Source of the DNA: Peptoanaerobacter stomatis
Lineage (GTDB): Bacteria; Bacillota; Clostridia; Peptostreptococcales; Filifactoraceae
Assembly (NCBI RefSeq): GCF_000238095.2
Contig: NZ_JH815225.1
Location: 460,724 to 524,723, forward strand
Direction: 5' to 3'
Length of the DNA stretch: 64,000 bases
Numbering within the stretch: the stretch's first letter is position 1; each line of letters begins with the position of its first letter. Made by a program: the position numbers and the translations under genes. Positions 26,204 through 37,881 of this stretch are shown here, in pieces. The notes under the pieces are model-generated. The model was given only the letters and a program-made list of their open reading frames with translations. It ran no database searches and was not told where the DNA came from.

Positions 26204-26770
26204 TTAATTCAGATTATCTCCTTTTTGAATTATAACTAATTTAGGTGCATTTTCATCTTGATTTATAGGATTTACATGAATTGCTTTAAAATTTCTGGCA
26301 TCCAATATCCTTACATATTCCAACAACGTCTTATATTCTCTTGCATTGTCATGTCCTATATAAAACATTATACTTATAAGCCCGTTAGGTTTTAATATAT
26401 CAATCGCTTTTTCCATTGCATGAAGTGTAGTATATGGATTTGTTTTTATAACATGGTCTGATTTTGGCAAATATCCTAAATTAAACATAACCAAATCAGG
26501 ACTTCCTTTCACGTACTTATCCATATATTCATGGGAGTCATTGATAAAGTCTATATTCTTATGATATTCATTTTTTATATTTTCTTTGGCGGAAATAATA
26601 GCTTTTTCTTGTATATCAAAAGAGTATACTTTTACATCTTTTCCAAATGTCTCTATTATCATATTTGTATCATTACCATTTCCAAGCGTCGCATCTACAG
26701 CTATTTTTATATCCGATAAATAACTTTTTATTACAAGTTTTTGAATTTCAATAAGATTATTTATTTTCAT
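26204..26770 (-). CDS. mnmM: tRNA 5-aminomethyl-2-thiouridine methyltransferase MnmM (YtqB-like)
   Basis: 188 residues. The YtqB family signature is clear: AVDATLGNGNDT (SAM motif I), VYSFDIQEKAI, MFNLGYLPKSDH and the C-terminal NAPKLVIIQK. B. subtilis MnmM completes mnm5s2U34 in tRNA from nm5s2U, replacing the methyltransferase half of MnmC. ATG 26770 has GGAG five bases before it. It lies just past the rpoC terminator and starts the mnmM-rsmF unit. Confidence 0.9.
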   Translation of the reverse strand: MKINNLIEIQKLVIKSYLSDIKIAVDATLGNGNDTNMIIETFGKDVKVYSFDIQEKAIISAKENIKNEYHKNIDFINDSHEYMDKYVKGSPDLVMFNLGYLPKSDHVIKTNPYTTLHAMEKAIDILKPNGLISIMFYIGHDNAREYKTLLEYVRILDARNFKAIHVNPINQDENAPKLVIIQKGDNLN

Positions 26771-26782
26771 ACTATCTCCTAC

Positions 26783-26821
26783 TAAAAAGAACCAATCCCC
26801 GATAACAAGGATTAGTTCTTT
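26783..26821 (-). terminator. Terminator of the rpoB-rpoC operon
   Basis: AAAGAAC (26786-26792)/GTTCTTT (26815-26821), one mismatch, then AATCC/GGATT with a 10-base loop; the minus-strand reading ends in TTTTTA. It sits 13 bases before the mnmM start codon. Confidence 0.75.
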
Positions 26822-26958
26822 GATTTTAAAAATAAAATTATTTTAACCCTAATTATTCATATAATTTATAACATATAAGCAATAATAAATGTTTATATAT
26901 TTTTTAAATATTGAAAACTTTTACAACTCACTATATTTTTTGTATGAATAATTCTGCT

Positions 26959-29900
26959 TTAAAAATCTGATATCACATCTTCCATATTTACTTCATTTTC
27001 ATTAATATGTTCTTCTTCATTTATATTGTTTTGAAAATTTTCTTGCTCTAAAAATTCTTGAGATGTTCTTTGTTTTTTTCTTCTAAGAACTGAACCTGCC
27101 GGTATAAGTTTACCTATTATGACATTTTCTTTAAGTCCTCTCAAATAGTCCTTACTACCTTTTATAGCTGCATCAGTCAATACTTTTGTAGTTTCTTGGA
27201 AAGACGCCGCTGATAGGAATGAATCTGTAGAAAGAGCCGCTTTTGTTATACCTTGTAGCATTCTTGTATACTTAGCTTCCTCTTTATTTTCTTCTCTCAT
27301 CTTAGCATTTATTCTCTCAAGCTCTCTTATATCCACTATTCCACCAGGTAAAAGCTCTGTATCTCCAGGCTCTTCAATCTTGGCTTTTTGCATCATTTGA
27401 CGTACTATTATTTCAATATGTTTGTCGTTTATGTCAACCCCTTGTAAACGGTAAACTCTTTGTACTTCTTTTACTATATAGTTTTGAACTCCTTGTATAC
27501 CATTTACTCTTAGAATATCATGCGGATTTATTGAACCTTGAGTAAGAGGATCTCCTGCATTTACTCTTTGACCGTCTTTAAACTTCAACATTGAACCGTA
27601 AGGTATAACATATCTGTATTCATATCCGTTATCATCTGTTATAACAGCTTCTTTTTTCTTTCCGTTTTCTTCAATTTTTGCTGTACCTGTAACTTCTGTT
27701 ATAACTGCAAGACCTTTAGGTTTTCTTGCCTCGAATAACTCTTCAACCCTCGGCAAACCTTGAGTTATATCTCCGCCGGCTATACCGCCTGTATGGAAGG
27801 TTCTCATTGTAAGCTGTGTTCCCGGTTCACCGATAGACTGAGCAGCTATTATACCTACTGACTCTCCAATAGGCACTTCACTGCCTGTTGCAAGGTTTCT
27901 TCCATAACATTTAGCACATATACCTTGTTTTGATTTACAATCCATAGGTGTTCTTATCCAAACTTTTTCTACACCAGTTTTTACTATTTCTTCAGCTATA
28001 TTTTCTACTATCATTTCTCCGGCAGATACTATAACTGAATTATCTTCAGGATTTAATACATCTTTAAGCGCATATCTTCCAACTATTCTGTCATATAGGT
28101 TTTCTATTTCTTCAGTACCGTCTTTAAATGCTGATACTTCTATACCCTCTGTTGAACCACAATCTTCTTCATTTATTATTACGTCTTGTGAAACGTCAAC
28201 AAGTCTTCTTGTAAGATAACCTGAATCGGCAGTTCTAAGTGCGGTATCGGCAAGACCTTTTCTTGCACCGTGTGAAGAAGTAAAGTATTCCAAAACTGAC
28301 AGACCTTCTCTAAAGTTAGATTTAACCGGTATTTCAACTGTCTTACCTGACGCATTTGCCATAAGACCTCTCATACCTGCCAACTGCTTAATTTGATTTT
28401 TTGAACCTCTGGCTCCTGATTGTGCCATTATATTTATATTGTTCATAGGTCCAAGATGTTTCATAAGAGCTTCAGTAACTTCATCAGTTGTTTTAGCCCA
28501 TGCTTCTATTACTTTTTCATATCTTTCTTCATCAGACATTAAACCACGTCTAAAACTCTTTTCATATTTCTCTATAAGTTTTTCTGTGTTTGAGATTAAG
28601 TCATATTTCTCATCAGGAATCTCCATATCTGCAACTGATACTGATATTGCTGATTTTGTTGAGAATTTATAACCCATATTCTTTATATTGTCAAGCATCA
28701 TAGATGTTACTTCATTTCCATGTTTTCTAAAGCATTTATCTATAACTATACCTATTTGTTTCTTATCAAGAACAAAATCTACTTCAAGAGAATATTTATC
28801 CACTTCTCTATCGACATACCCTAAATCTTGAGGTATATTTTCATTGAAAATAAATCTTCCAACTGTACTTTCAACTAACTTTCCTTCGTCTTGTGGAGAT
28901 TTTTTCACTTTTACTTTTACTTTTGCATGAAGACTTACTTCTTTATTTTCATAAGCAAGAATCATTTCATCAAAATCTTTGTATACACTACCCTCACCTT
29001 TTGCACCTTCTTCAAATAATGTAAGATAGTATGTTCCAAGTATCATATCCTGTGTAGGCGTAGTTATTGGAAGCCCGTCTTTAGGAGCAAGTATGTTATT
29101 GGTTGAAAGCATAAGAGTTCTGCATTCATATTGTGATTCTACTGAAAGCGGAACGTGTACAGCCATTTGATCGCCGTCAAAGTCTGCATTATATGCAGTA
29201 CAAACAAGCGGATGCAATTTTATTGCTTTTCCGTCTACAAGTACAGGTTCAAACGCCTGTATTCCAAGTCTGTGCAGAGTAGGTGCACGGTTTAACATTA
29301 CAGGATGACCTTTTATTACATCTTCTAATATTGGCCATACTTCCGGATCTACTTTTTCAACCTTTTTTTTGGCAGCTTTCACATTGTGTGCAAAGTTTCT
29401 TTTTACAAGCTCATTCATAACAAAAGGTTTGAACAGCTCAAGAGCCATCTTTTTAGGCAAACCGCATTGATTGAATTTAAGTGTAGGACCAACTACTATA
29501 ACGGAACGACCTGAGTAATCTACCCTTTTACCAAGCAAGTTTTGACGAAATCTTCCTTGCTTTCCTTTAAGCATATCTGTAAGTGATTTAAGAGGTCTGT
29601 TTCCAGGGCCTGATACCGGCTTTCCTCTTCTACCGTTATCTATAAGTGCATCTACAGATTCCTGCAACATTCTCTTTTCGTTTCTAACTATAATATCAGG
29701 TGCTCCAAGTTCAAGCAATCTTTGTAATCTGTTGTTTCTGTTTATAACTCTTCTGTATAAATCATTCAAATCTGAAGTTGCAAATCTTCCCCCATCAAGT
29801 TGCACCATAGGTCTCAAGTCAGGAGGTATTACAGGTACAACGTCTAATATCATCCAACAAGGATCATTTCCTGATTTTCTAAATGATTCTACAACATCCA

Positions 29901-30537
29901 ATCTTCTTATACATTTTACTCTTTTTTGTCCTGTTGCATCTTTAAATTTTATTTTTAATTCTTGAGATAATTTTTCTAAGTCGATTTTTGAAAGCAATAT
30001 CTTTATTGCTTCTGCTCCCATCATGGCTTTAAAAGAATCATATCCATATGTGTCTATTGCATCTTTATATTCTTTTTCAGTTAATATTTGCTTTTCTAAT
30101 AAATTGGTTTCTCCGGGTTCTATAACTATATACGATGCAAAGTATAAAACTTTTTCCAATTCTTTAGGAGAAATATCAAGCAATATTCCCATTCTTGAAG
30201 GCACTCCCTTAAAGTACCATATATGAGATACAGGTGCAGCAAGTTTTATATGTCCCATTCTTTCACGTCTGAATTTGGAACTTGTAACTTCAACTCCACA
30301 TTTGTCGCATATTATTCCTCTGTGTTTTAACTTATCTTTTTTATATTTTCCACAATTACATTCGTAATCTTTTGTAGGTCCGAATATTTTTTCGCAAAAA
30401 AGTCCGTCTTTTTCAGGCTTTAATGTTCTATAATTAATAGTTTCAGGTTTTTTTACCTCACCTTTAGACCACTCTAAAATTTTATCAGGAGATGCAAGTG
30501 CAATTTGTATTGATTCAAAATTATTTAATTCAAACAA
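26959..30537 (-). CDS. rpoC: RNA polymerase beta' subunit
   Basis: 1192 residues, typical clostridial length. The N-terminal zinc ribbon ([16 protein letters not shown]), the rudder/lid region, the active-site motif [12 protein letters not shown] (Mg-binding Asp triad), the bridge helix and trigger loop ([19 protein letters not shown]) and a second zinc site (C..CAKCYG) are all intact. The start is TTG ([12 protein letters not shown]) with AAGGGGG upstream, as the alignment requires. A 257-base gap, unusually long, separates it from rpoB. A terminator follows. Confidence 0.98.
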   Translation of the reverse strand: MFELNNFESIQIALASPDKILEWSKGEVKKPETINYRTLKPEKDGLFCEKIFGPTKDYECNCGKYKKDKLKHRGIICDKCGVEVTSSKFRRERMGHIKLAAPVSHIWYFKGVPSRMGILLDISPKELEKVLYFASYIVIEPGETNLLEKQILTEKEYKDAIDTYGYDSFKAMMGAEAIKILLSKIDLEKLSQELKIKFKDATGQKRVKCIRRLDVVESFRKSGNDPCWMILDVVPVIPPDLRPMVQLDGGRFATSDLNDLYRRVINRNNRLQRLLELGAPDIIVRNEKRMLQESVDALIDNGRRGKPVSGPGNRPLKSLTDMLKGKQGRFRQNLLGKRVDYSGRSVIVVGPTLKFNQCGLPKKMALELFKPFVMNELVKRNFAHNVKAAKKKVEKVDPEVWPILEDVIKGHPVMLNRAPTLHRLGIQAFEPVLVDGKAIKLHPLVCTAYNADFDGDQMAVHVPLSVESQYECRTLMLSTNNILAPKDGLPITTPTQDMILGTYYLTLFEEGAKGEGSVYKDFDEMILAYENKEVSLHAKVKVKVKKSPQDEGKLVESTVGRFIFNENIPQDLGYVDREVDKYSLEVDFVLDKKQIGIVIDKCFRKHGNEVTSMMLDNIKNMGYKFSTKSAISVSVADMEIPDEKYDLISNTEKLIEKYEKSFRRGLMSDEERYEKVIEAWAKTTDEVTEALMKHLGPMNNINIMAQSGARGSKNQIKQLAGMRGLMANASGKTVEIPVKSNFREGLSVLEYFTSSHGARKGLADTALRTADSGYLTRRLVDVSQDVIINEEDCGSTEGIEVSAFKDGTEEIENLYDRIVGRYALKDVLNPEDNSVIVSAGEMIVENIAEEIVKTGVEKVWIRTPMDCKSKQGICAKCYGRNLATGSEVPIGESVGIIAAQSIGEPGTQLTMRTFHTGGIAGGDITQGLPRVEELFEARKPKGLAVITEVTGTAKIEENGKKKEAVITDDNGYEYRYVIPYGSMLKFKDGQRVNAGDPLTQGSINPHDILRVNGIQGVQNYIVKEVQRVYRLQGVDINDKHIEIIVRQMMQKAKIEEPGDTELLPGGIVDIRELERINAKMREENKEEAKYTRMLQGITKAALSTDSFLSAASFQETTKVLTDAAIKGSKDYLRGLKENVIIGKLIPAGSVLRRKKQRTSQEFLEQENFQNNINEEEHINENEVNMEDVISDF

Positions 30538-30660
30538 GGAAGTTCCCCCTTAGTAAAAATCCATTTTATAAATACTTATATAGTTCACTTTTTATTAAAT
30601 ATAGTATTTATAAAGGTTAGTATTTCGGTTTAAAAATTTCAAAATTTATATTTTCATAAT

Positions 30661-30708
30661 TTATATGACAGCATAACTTTATAATTTACAAGTTATACTA
30701 TCATATAA
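30661..30708. repeat. Hairpin in the rpoB-rpoC spacer
   Basis: TTATATGA (30661-30668)/TCATATAA (30701-30708) and ATAACTT/AAGTTAT (30673-30679/30690-30696), separated by a 4x4 internal loop. No T run follows on the minus strand, so it is not a standard terminator; it may be an mRNA processing or stability element. Confidence 0.45.
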
Positions 30709-30794
30709 AAGCTGTGATTATTTAATATTGTTTTTAAATGTTATTCATAAAAAACATTATCTGTCGTCAATATTAGTTAATAGTATATATTTTT

Positions 30795-33700
30795 CTAAAA
30801 GTCAAAATCTTCGTCATCTATATCAAAGTCTTCGCCGTCAAAATCTTCCTCATCATCGCTGTTTAAATCTATATTATCTTCATTTATCATACTATTTTCG
30901 CCGCTTACATATACTTCTTCACTTATATTTTCAAAAGGTAATATATCGTTAAGTTCTTCATCAACTTTAATTTCTTCATCTGTTTCTGTAAGAACTTTTA
31001 CATCTAAAGCTAATGACTGCAATTCTTTAATCAATACTTTAAATGATTCCGGAATACCAGGTTCCGGAACATTTTCACCTTTTACTATAGACTCATAAGT
31101 TTTAACTCTACCTACAACGTCATCTGATTTAACAGTAAGTATTTCTTGAAGTGTATGTGCCGCACCATAAGCCTCTAAAGCCCATACCTCCATCTCTCCA
31201 AATCTTTGACCGCCAAACTGAGCTTTACCACCAAGCGGTTGTTGAGTTACCATTGAATATGGTCCTGTCGATCTTGCATGTATTTTGTCATCAACAAGGT
31301 GGTGAAGTTTAAGCATATACATATAGCCTACAGTTACAGGATTATCAAAATGCTCTCCTGTTCTTCCGTCTCTTAAAAGCAGCTTACCGCTTTTCGGATA
31401 GTTGGCAAGTTCAAGTGCATTAAATATATCTTCTTCCACCGCTCCGTCAAATACAGGTGTAGATACATACCAGCCAAGAGCTTTTGCTGCAAGTCCTAAA
31501 TGCACTTCAAGCACCTGTCCTATATTCATTCTTGATGGAACCCCAAGAGGATTTAGCACTATTTCAAGCGGTGTACCATCAGGTAAAAACGGCATATCTT
31601 CTTCCGGTAAAACTCTTGAAATTACACCTTTATTACCATGTCTACCTGCCATTTTATCTCCGACTTGTATCTTTCTTTTCTTAGCTATATATACTCTTAC
31701 AAGTCTATTTACACCCGGTGCAAGTTCATCACAATTTTCTCTTGTAAATTCTTTTATATCTACTATTATACCTGATTCTCCGTGTGGTACTCTAAGCGAT
31801 GAGTCTTTTACTTCTCTGGCTTTTTCTCCAAATATAGCTCTTAGTAATCTTTCTTCAGGAGTAGTGTCCGTTTCTCCCTTTGGAGATACTTTACCAACTA
31901 ATATATCTCCTGATTTTACTTCTGCGCCTATTCTTATTATACCTCTCTCGTCCAAGTCCTTTATAGCATCTGCTCCGACATTTGGTATATCTCTTGTTAT
32001 CAATTCCGGTCCAAGTTTAGTATCTCTTGCTTCAGAATCATATTCTTCAATATGAATAGATGAAAGTCTATCTTCTTTTACAAGTCTTTCATTTATCAAA
32101 ATAGCATCCTCATAGTTGTATCCGTCCCATGTCATAAATGCTATTAGAGAATTCCTTCCAAGAGAAACTTCTCCAAGTTCAGTAGAAGGTCCGTCAGCTA
32201 TAACATCTCCTGCATTAAGCACATCGCCTTTTTTTACTATAGGCGTTTGATTTACGCAAGTTCCGTTATTAGAACGTTTGAACTTCAATAGTTTATATTT
32301 ATCCAAATTTCCGTTATCTGCTCTTATTTGAATTTCATCTGCAGATACTTTTTCTACCGTACCGGAATTTTTTGATATGACAACCGCTCCAGAGTCTTTT
32401 GCAGCTCTATATTCTATAGAAGTACCTATTATAGGAGCCTCTCTTCTAACGAGAGGAACAGCTTGACGTTGCATGTTTGAACCCATAAGAGCTCTATTGG
32501 CATCGTCATTTTCCAAGAACGGTATCATAGCGGTAGCCACAGATACAACCTGCATAGGAGACACGTCTACGTAGTCAACTAAATTGGCATCAACAAGCTC
32601 GATAGTACCTTTTTCTATTCTTGAAGCAACCTTTTTATTTACAAACCAGTCATCTTCTCCTATAGGCTCATTTGCCTGAACTCTTATATACTTGTCTTCT
32701 TCATCTGCTGATAAATAATCTATTATATCAGTAACTTTATGATTTTCCTTATCTACCCTTCTGTAAGGTGATTCTATAAAGCCATATTCATTTATTCTTG
32801 CATATACTGAAAGTGAGTTTATAAGACCTATATTAGGACCTTCCGGAGTTTCTATAGGGCACATTCTTCCATAGTGAGAATAATGAACATCTCTAACTTC
32901 GAAACCGGCTCTTTCTCTTGAAAGTCCTCCGGGACCAAGGGCAGACAATCTTCTCTTGTGAGTGAGTTCAGAAAGAGGATTTGTCTGATCCATAAACTGA
33001 GAAAGTTGCGAAGAACCGAAAAACTCTTTTATAGCTGATGTTACAGGTCTTATATTCATAAGATTGCTTGGAGTCATTTCTATAACATCTTGAGTAGTCA
33101 TTCTCTCTCTTATAACTCTTTCCATTCTTGCCATACCGATTCTAAATTGGTTTTGCAACAATTCTCCAACAGTTCTTATTCTTCTGTTTCCAAGATGATC
33201 TATATCATCAACATTACCAACATTATAGAATAAATTGAATTGATAACTTATTGAAGCTATAATATCTTCCATAGTTATATGTTTTGGATATAGCTCATTT
33301 CTTCTGAGTTTTAATTGTTTTCTAATATCTTCTTCATTTTCACAGCTATCGAGTATTTCTCTTAATACGCTGTATTTTACTTTATCATTAAACTTTAAAT
33401 CTTCTATATCAAAATCTATATAAGCTTTTATATCTACAAAAGAATTTCCTATTACCTTTACAACTTTGTCATCATTTATACCGTCTCTTAATTCTATCAT
33501 TACATAGCTTATACCTGTATTATCGACTTTTACAGCATCTTGCGCAGTAAGCATATGTCCTTTTTCAAATATAACTTCTCCGGTATTAGGATCTATTACA
33601 TCTTCTGCCAAGTATCTGTTAGTTATTCTATTTGATAGAGCTAATTTCTTATTGTATTTATATCTTCCCACTTTTGCCAAATCATATCTTCTATGATCGA

Positions 33701-34499
33701 AAAATAAGTTATTTATAAGAAGTGTAGCACTTTCTATTGTAGGCGGCTCTCCCGGTCTTAATTTTCTATATATGTCAAGTAAAGCCTCATCCTTATTTTT
33801 AGTAGTATCTTTTTGTAATGTGGGGATGAGTAATTCATCTTCTTGTAATAAATCTTTTATTTCTTCATCGCTACTATATCCAAGCGCTCTAAGAAGCACT
33901 GTTATAGGCTGTTTTCTGTTTCTGTCTATTCTTACATTGACTACATCGCTTGAATCAGTTTCGTATTCAAGCCAAGCGCCTCTATTAGGTATCACAGTAG
34001 ATGATATAAGTTTATTTCCTGTTTTATCAATCTCTTGAGCATAATATACTCCCGGAGATCTAACTATTTGGCTTACAATTACCCTTTCTGCACCGTTTAT
34101 TACGAAAGTTCCGCTATCAGTCATAAGCGGAAAATCTCCTAAAAATACAGGTTCAGCATTTTCATTTTTTACTATCTGAGTACCGTCTTCATCTTTAACT
34201 GTAAGCTTAACTCTTATTTTTATAGGAGTTGCATAGGTAACATCTCTTTCTTTTGACTCTTCAATGTTGTATTTAGGTATATCTTCTATAATATAGTCAA
34301 GGAACTCAAGTTTCACATTACCGGAAAAACCTTCTATAGGAAATATTTCTTCAAATACTTCTCTTAGTCCCTCTTTGATAAACCATTTGTAAGAATCAAC
34401 CTGAATTTCTATAAGATTTGGAAGTTCAGCAACAGAAGGAATTTTTGAAAAACTCATTCTCGTTCTTCTTCCAATTTTTACAGGATGTGGATGTTGCAT
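30795..34499 (-). CDS. rpoB: RNA polymerase beta subunit
   Basis: 1234 residues. [17 protein letters not shown] opens the protein; the rifampicin pocket reads [20 protein letters not shown] with the key Asp, His and Ser (in RLSALGPGG) residues kept, so it looks rifampicin-sensitive. [14 protein letters not shown]-type, GYNYEDAI and [12 protein letters not shown] motifs are present. It ends in a long acidic tail (about 1180-1234). ATG 34499 has AGAGGTG eight bases before it. Usually rplJ-rplL precedes rpoB; here a consensus promoter lies immediately upstream and the neighbour is a divergent sigma-54 regulator. Confidence 0.98.
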   Translation of the reverse strand: MQHPHPVKIGRRTRMSFSKIPSVAELPNLIEIQVDSYKWFIKEGLREVFEEIFPIEGFSGNVKLEFLDYIIEDIPKYNIEESKERDVTYATPIKIRVKLTVKDEDGTQIVKNENAEPVFLGDFPLMTDSGTFVINGAERVIVSQIVRSPGVYYAQEIDKTGNKLISSTVIPNRGAWLEYETDSSDVVNVRIDRNRKQPITVLLRALGYSSDEEIKDLLQEDELLIPTLQKDTTKNKDEALLDIYRKLRPGEPPTIESATLLINNLFFDHRRYDLAKVGRYKYNKKLALSNRITNRYLAEDVIDPNTGEVIFEKGHMLTAQDAVKVDNTGISYVMIELRDGINDDKVVKVIGNSFVDIKAYIDFDIEDLKFNDKVKYSVLREILDSCENEEDIRKQLKLRRNELYPKHITMEDIIASISYQFNLFYNVGNVDDIDHLGNRRIRTVGELLQNQFRIGMARMERVIRERMTTQDVIEMTPSNLMNIRPVTSAIKEFFGSSQLSQFMDQTNPLSELTHKRRLSALGPGGLSRERAGFEVRDVHYSHYGRMCPIETPEGPNIGLINSLSVYARINEYGFIESPYRRVDKENHKVTDIIDYLSADEEDKYIRVQANEPIGEDDWFVNKKVASRIEKGTIELVDANLVDYVDVSPMQVVSVATAMIPFLENDDANRALMGSNMQRQAVPLVRREAPIIGTSIEYRAAKDSGAVVISKNSGTVEKVSADEIQIRADNGNLDKYKLLKFKRSNNGTCVNQTPIVKKGDVLNAGDVIADGPSTELGEVSLGRNSLIAFMTWDGYNYEDAILINERLVKEDRLSSIHIEEYDSEARDTKLGPELITRDIPNVGADAIKDLDERGIIRIGAEVKSGDILVGKVSPKGETDTTPEERLLRAIFGEKAREVKDSSLRVPHGESGIIVDIKEFTRENCDELAPGVNRLVRVYIAKKRKIQVGDKMAGRHGNKGVISRVLPEEDMPFLPDGTPLEIVLNPLGVPSRMNIGQVLEVHLGLAAKALGWYVSTPVFDGAVEEDIFNALELANYPKSGKLLLRDGRTGEHFDNPVTVGYMYMLKLHHLVDDKIHARSTGPYSMVTQQPLGGKAQFGGQRFGEMEVWALEAYGAAHTLQEILTVKSDDVVGRVKTYESIVKGENVPEPGIPESFKVLIKELQSLALDVKVLTETDEEIKVDEELNDILPFENISEEVYVSGENSMINEDNIDLNSDDEEDFDGEDFDIDDEDFDF

Positions 34500-34581
34500 T
34501 AGGGTTTCACCTCTTTATAAATTTCAATTTTATAACTCATAAGCACAGTTATACCATTTTATATTACACTATATCTAATCT

Positions 34582-34610
34582 ATTATATTAAATTTTTTTC
34601 ATATTGTCAA
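34582..34610 (-). promoter_or_regulatory. Consensus sigma-A promoter of rpoB
   Basis: On the minus strand TTGACA (34610-34605), exactly 17 bp, then TATAAT (34587-34582): all twelve positions match consensus. An A/T-rich stretch upstream could act as an UP element. The transcript would start near 34575, giving a 75-base leader before rpoB. Confidence 0.9.
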
Positions 34611-34706
34611 TGAAATATAAATAATTAACTAATTTTTATATTTCATAATTTTTTTAAAAAATTTAATATTAAACTATGTATTTTTTTCATTTTTTGGTAT
34701 ATAATT

Positions 34707-34731
34707 GTTCCAAAAGGAACGAAAACATTCC
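34707..34731. promoter_or_regulatory. Putative enhancer sites for the sigma-54 activator
   Basis: The palindrome GTTCC-AAAA-GGAAC (34707-34720) overlaps a second dyad GGAA-N8-TTCC (34716-34731). It lies about 120 bp before the -24 box, the usual distance for an enhancer. A related half-site, TATTCC, lies near 34780. Confidence 0.45.
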
Positions 34732-34834
34732 GTAAATTTTCTTTAATTTTTAATGTTTTTAAAAATAGGTTCAATTTTATTCCATTTCGCTTTAAAAATG
34801 TACCTGTAGGAGTTAGAAAATTGCCCAAAATTTA

Positions 34835-34852
34835 TTGGCATAGAATTTGCTT
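34835..34852 (+). promoter_or_regulatory. Sigma-54 (-24/-12) promoter
   Basis: TTGGCATAGAATTTGCTT matches the consensus TGGCAC-N5-TTGCW with GG and GC in the required spacing (10 bases between). It starts 51 bases before the activator ATG, so the regulator's own operon appears sigma-54 dependent and self-activated. Confidence 0.82.
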
Positions 34853-34885
34853 TATATATTTAGCGATAGGATTTAGGAGGTGTTT

Positions 34886-36427
34886 ATGGATATCAAGCGT
34901 ATAAAAATAATGTTTTATATTAATAGACCTCATTTGACATATGATATACTGACAGTATTTAAAAAGCACGATATTCCTATCATATCCATGGAAGTTTATA
35001 GTAATGTAATATATTTGAAGATACCTTTTATATCGGACGATTTGACCGAAGAAATAAGGGTAGAATGCGAAAAAGTTTACGGCTATGACTATATGGAAGA
35101 AATAGATGTTATGTCTTTTGAGGAAAAGGATATAGGTCTAAAAAGTGTGCTTAATCTAATTAGTGAAGGGGTGATAATATTAGATAGTAAGGGTGTAATT
35201 GAATATGGAAATAAAGTATCTTTTGATTTCATTGAAAACGTTAGGACAGGACATTTAATATTCGATTTTATAGATGACAAAGATTTAAAAAACTGTATAA
35301 AATCTGATAAAAAAAGCTCAGTGGACTTTATAAAAAACAAAAATATTCAAATAAAAAATAAAAACTTCTTATTGAATATGAATCCACTCTACTCTGAAGA
35401 AGGTATTTTCTGTGGACACTTACTCACATTGAAAGAAATCAAGGAAGATTTGTTTTATGACAGTGTTATAACCTTTGATGATATAATGGGTGATGACCGA
35501 AAATTTAGACAGATTATAGAAACTGCTAAACATTATTCTCATTCAGACGCATCTATTCTTCTAACTGGAGAAAGCGGTACAGGTAAAGAAATGTTTGCAA
35601 GAGCTATACATTCAGAATCTAAAAGGTCAAAGATGCCATTTGTGAGTATAAATTGTGCCGCTATACCTGACGAACTTTTAGAATCAGAGTTATTCGGATA
35701 CACAGCCGGAAGTTTTACAGGAGCAAACAAAAGCGGAAAAATAGGTATTTTTGAAATGGCTGAAGGAGGTACAGTATTCCTTGATGAAATAGGAGAATTA
35801 AATTACCATCTGCAAGCTAAACTTTTAAGAGTTTTGCAAGAGAAAAAAATACGTCCTATAGGCTCTGAAAAGGAAAAAGATATGAACGTAAGAATAATTT
35901 CAGCTACAAACAGAAATCTGGAAAAACTTATAAATGAAGGCAGTTTTAGAATGGATTTATTCTACAGACTTAACATTTTTAGAATTCAATTACCACCACT
36001 AAGACAAAGACAAGATGATATACCTAAACTTACAAATTATTTTTTAAAAATTCTATCTACAAGATATGATAAGCAAAATATTTCTCTGAGCAATGATGCA
36101 GAATCAACACTTATATCATATAGCTGGCCGGGAAATATAAGAGAAATGCAAAATGTATTAGAAAGAGCTGTTGTATTGACCTCTAATAATACTATAAAAA
36201 AGGAACATATAATCTTCGATAAAACAAACGGATTTGAAAATATTTCTATCGAAGAAAACGATTTTGGAACAACAGTATCCAAATTTGAAAGAGAACTTAT
36301 ACTAAAATACTTACGTAAATACAAGAGTATAAGAAATACAGCAAAAAATATCGGAGTTACCCACACATTACTTATCAATAGAATAAAAAAATACAATATT
36401 GAAGATGATGAGTGGAAAAATTCGTAA
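34886..36427 (+). CDS. TyrR-like sigma-54-dependent transcriptional activator (ACT-PAS-AAA+-HTH)
   Basis: 513 residues from ATG 34886, which has AGGAGG five bases before it; a GTG inside that site is rejected. Domains: an ACT-like ligand domain (1-75), PAS (about 85-180), the AAA+ core (about 200-430) with Walker A GESGTGKE, GSFTGA (a Ser variant of the sigma-54-contacting GAFTGA loop) and Walker B GGTVFLDEIGE, and a C-terminal HTH (RNTAKNIGVTHTLLINRIKK). The order is that of TyrR, which senses amino acids. It is followed 14 bases later by a transporter and then by methionine gamma-lyase, so it probably activates amino-acid (perhaps methionine) uptake and breakdown. The ligand is inferred. 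Confidence 0.88.
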   Translation: MDIKRIKIMFYINRPHLTYDILTVFKKHDIPIISMEVYSNVIYLKIPFISDDLTEEIRVECEKVYGYDYMEEIDVMSFEEKDIGLKSVLNLISEGVIILDSKGVIEYGNKVSFDFIENVRTGHLIFDFIDDKDLKNCIKSDKKSSVDFIKNKNIQIKNKNFLLNMNPLYSEEGIFCGHLLTLKEIKEDLFYDSVITFDDIMGDDRKFRQIIETAKHYSHSDASILLTGESGTGKEMFARAIHSESKRSKMPFVSINCAAIPDELLESELFGYTAGSFTGANKSGKIGIFEMAEGGTVFLDEIGELNYHLQAKLLRVLQEKKIRPIGSEKEKDMNVRIISATNRNLEKLINEGSFRMDLFYRLNIFRIQLPPLRQRQDDIPKLTNYFLKILSTRYDKQNISLSNDAESTLISYSWPGNIREMQNVLERAVVLTSNNTIKKEHIIFDKTNGFENISIEENDFGTTVSKFERELILKYLRKYKSIRNTAKNIGVTHTLLINRIKKYNIEDDEWKNS

Positions 36428-36441
36428 TTTAGGAGGATGTC

Positions 36442-37800
36442 ATGAAAGAAGAACGAAAATCCAGTTTTATAGCTCTTATACCATTTTTAGCGTTTATAAT
36501 ATCTTATTTATCAATCGGTATCATTCTTGTAAACCAAGGTGATTCCATGGGATTTTATGGCTTTAAAGCTCCGATTGCAGTAATAATCGGTATAATATTA
36601 GCTTTTATCCTTATAAAAGGCTCAATTGATGATAAATTTTCTATATTTATAAAAGGCTGTGGTGACGAAAACATAATAATAATGTGTATAATTTACATAC
36701 TTGCCGGCGCATTTTCTACAGTATCTTCAAATATGGGTGGTGTAGATTCTGTTGTAAACTTAGGTCTTAGTATAATACCCCCAAGTTTGATAACTGTCGG
36801 AATATTCTTAATAGCCTGTTTTATCTCAATATCTACAGGAACTTCTGTGGGTACTATAGTTGCTCTTGGACAAATAGCAGTTGGTTTCGCAAATAAAACA
36901 GGAATATCTATGCCTTTGATAGTAGGTGCTTTGGTGAGCGGTGCAATGTTTGGAGACAACCTATCAGTAATATCAGATACTACTATTGCCGCTACAAGAA
37001 CACAAGGCGTTCAAATGAAAGATAAATTTAGAACAAACTTCGTAATGGTAGTACCAGCTATGCTATTAACTGTAATATTACTTTTGATATTTGGTAAAGC
37101 ACCAGGCACTATTCAAGCAGAAACATATGAATATAATATAGTAAAAATCGTACCTTACTTATTTGTATTAATTAGTGCTATAGCAGGTATGAACGTATTT
37201 ATAGTATTGACACTCGGTACTATATTATCAGGTATCATCGGAATATCATTTGGTTCTTTCTCACTTTTAGAGTTCACTAACTTTGCTTATGACGGTTTTA
37301 ACGGAATGTTCGAAATATTCCTATTATCTATGCTTACAGGCGGTTTGGCAGCTTTAGTTGCTCATGGCGGAGGATTGAACTGGCTATTAGACAAAATAAA
37401 ATCTTTCATAAAAGGCGAAAAATCTGCAGAAGTAGGAATTGCTGCTATAACAGCTTTAACTGATGCCGCTACTGCAAATAATACAGTTGCTATAATCATA
37501 GATGGACCTATAGCAAGAAATATATCCGAAGAATTCAAAGTTGATCCAAGAAGAAGTGCATCTTTACTTGACTGTTTCGGAGCAATAATGCAAGGTTTTA
37601 TACCTTACGGAGCACAATTATTAATCGCTGCAAAATTCACAGAAGGTGTATTAAATCCAATGGATATAATGCCATTCTTATGGTATCAATATCTATTAGC
37701 AATTTTCGCAATAGCATCAATATTTATACCATTTGCTAACGGATATATCAATAAGCATCCATGGAATTTCGAAGAGTGGAAAGCCGCTGATGAAAAATAG
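36442..37800 (+). CDS. NhaC-family transporter (Na+/H+ antiporter or amino-acid importer of MetT type)
   Basis: 452 residues, about eleven membrane helices. The family block GDNLSVISDTTIAATRTQG lies near residues 172-190, with GTSVGTIVALGQ just before; a second half carries AAITALTDAATANNTVAII. NhaC members are usually named Na+/H+ antiporters, but MetT in the same family imports methionine. It lies between a TyrR-like activator and methionine gamma-lyase, so methionine or a related substrate is the better guess here. AGGAGG stands eight bases before ATG. It is 14 bases from the regulator stop, clearly the same transcript. Confidence 0.82.
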   Translation: MKEERKSSFIALIPFLAFIISYLSIGIILVNQGDSMGFYGFKAPIAVIIGIILAFILIKGSIDDKFSIFIKGCGDENIIIMCIIYILAGAFSTVSSNMGGVDSVVNLGLSIIPPSLITVGIFLIACFISISTGTSVGTIVALGQIAVGFANKTGISMPLIVGALVSGAMFGDNLSVISDTTIAATRTQGVQMKDKFRTNFVMVVPAMLLTVILLLIFGKAPGTIQAETYEYNIVKIVPYLFVLISAIAGMNVFIVLTLGTILSGIIGISFGSFSLLEFTNFAYDGFNGMFEIFLLSMLTGGLAALVAHGGGLNWLLDKIKSFIKGEKSAEVGIAAITALTDAATANNTVAIIIDGPIARNISEEFKVDPRRSASLLDCFGAIMQGFIPYGAQLLIAAKFTEGVLNPMDIMPFLWYQYLLAIFAIASIFIPFANGYINKHPWNFEEWKAADEK

Positions 37801-37881
37801 TTCAAATTTTTAAATAGTCGAAAATATATTAAATATAATTTACTAATTTATTAAAATATAAAATTTTAGGAGGAAAGAAAA

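Noticed and set aside
31402-32055. 217-codon plus-strand frame inside rpoB
   Set aside because: Antisense to one of the most conserved parts of rpoB; Ser/Leu-rich with no recognisable motifs.
34643-34828. 61-codon minus-strand frame between rpoB and the sigma-54 regulator
   Set aside because: TTG start without a ribosome binding site, and it covers the enhancer region of the sigma-54 promoter. Non-coding is more likely.
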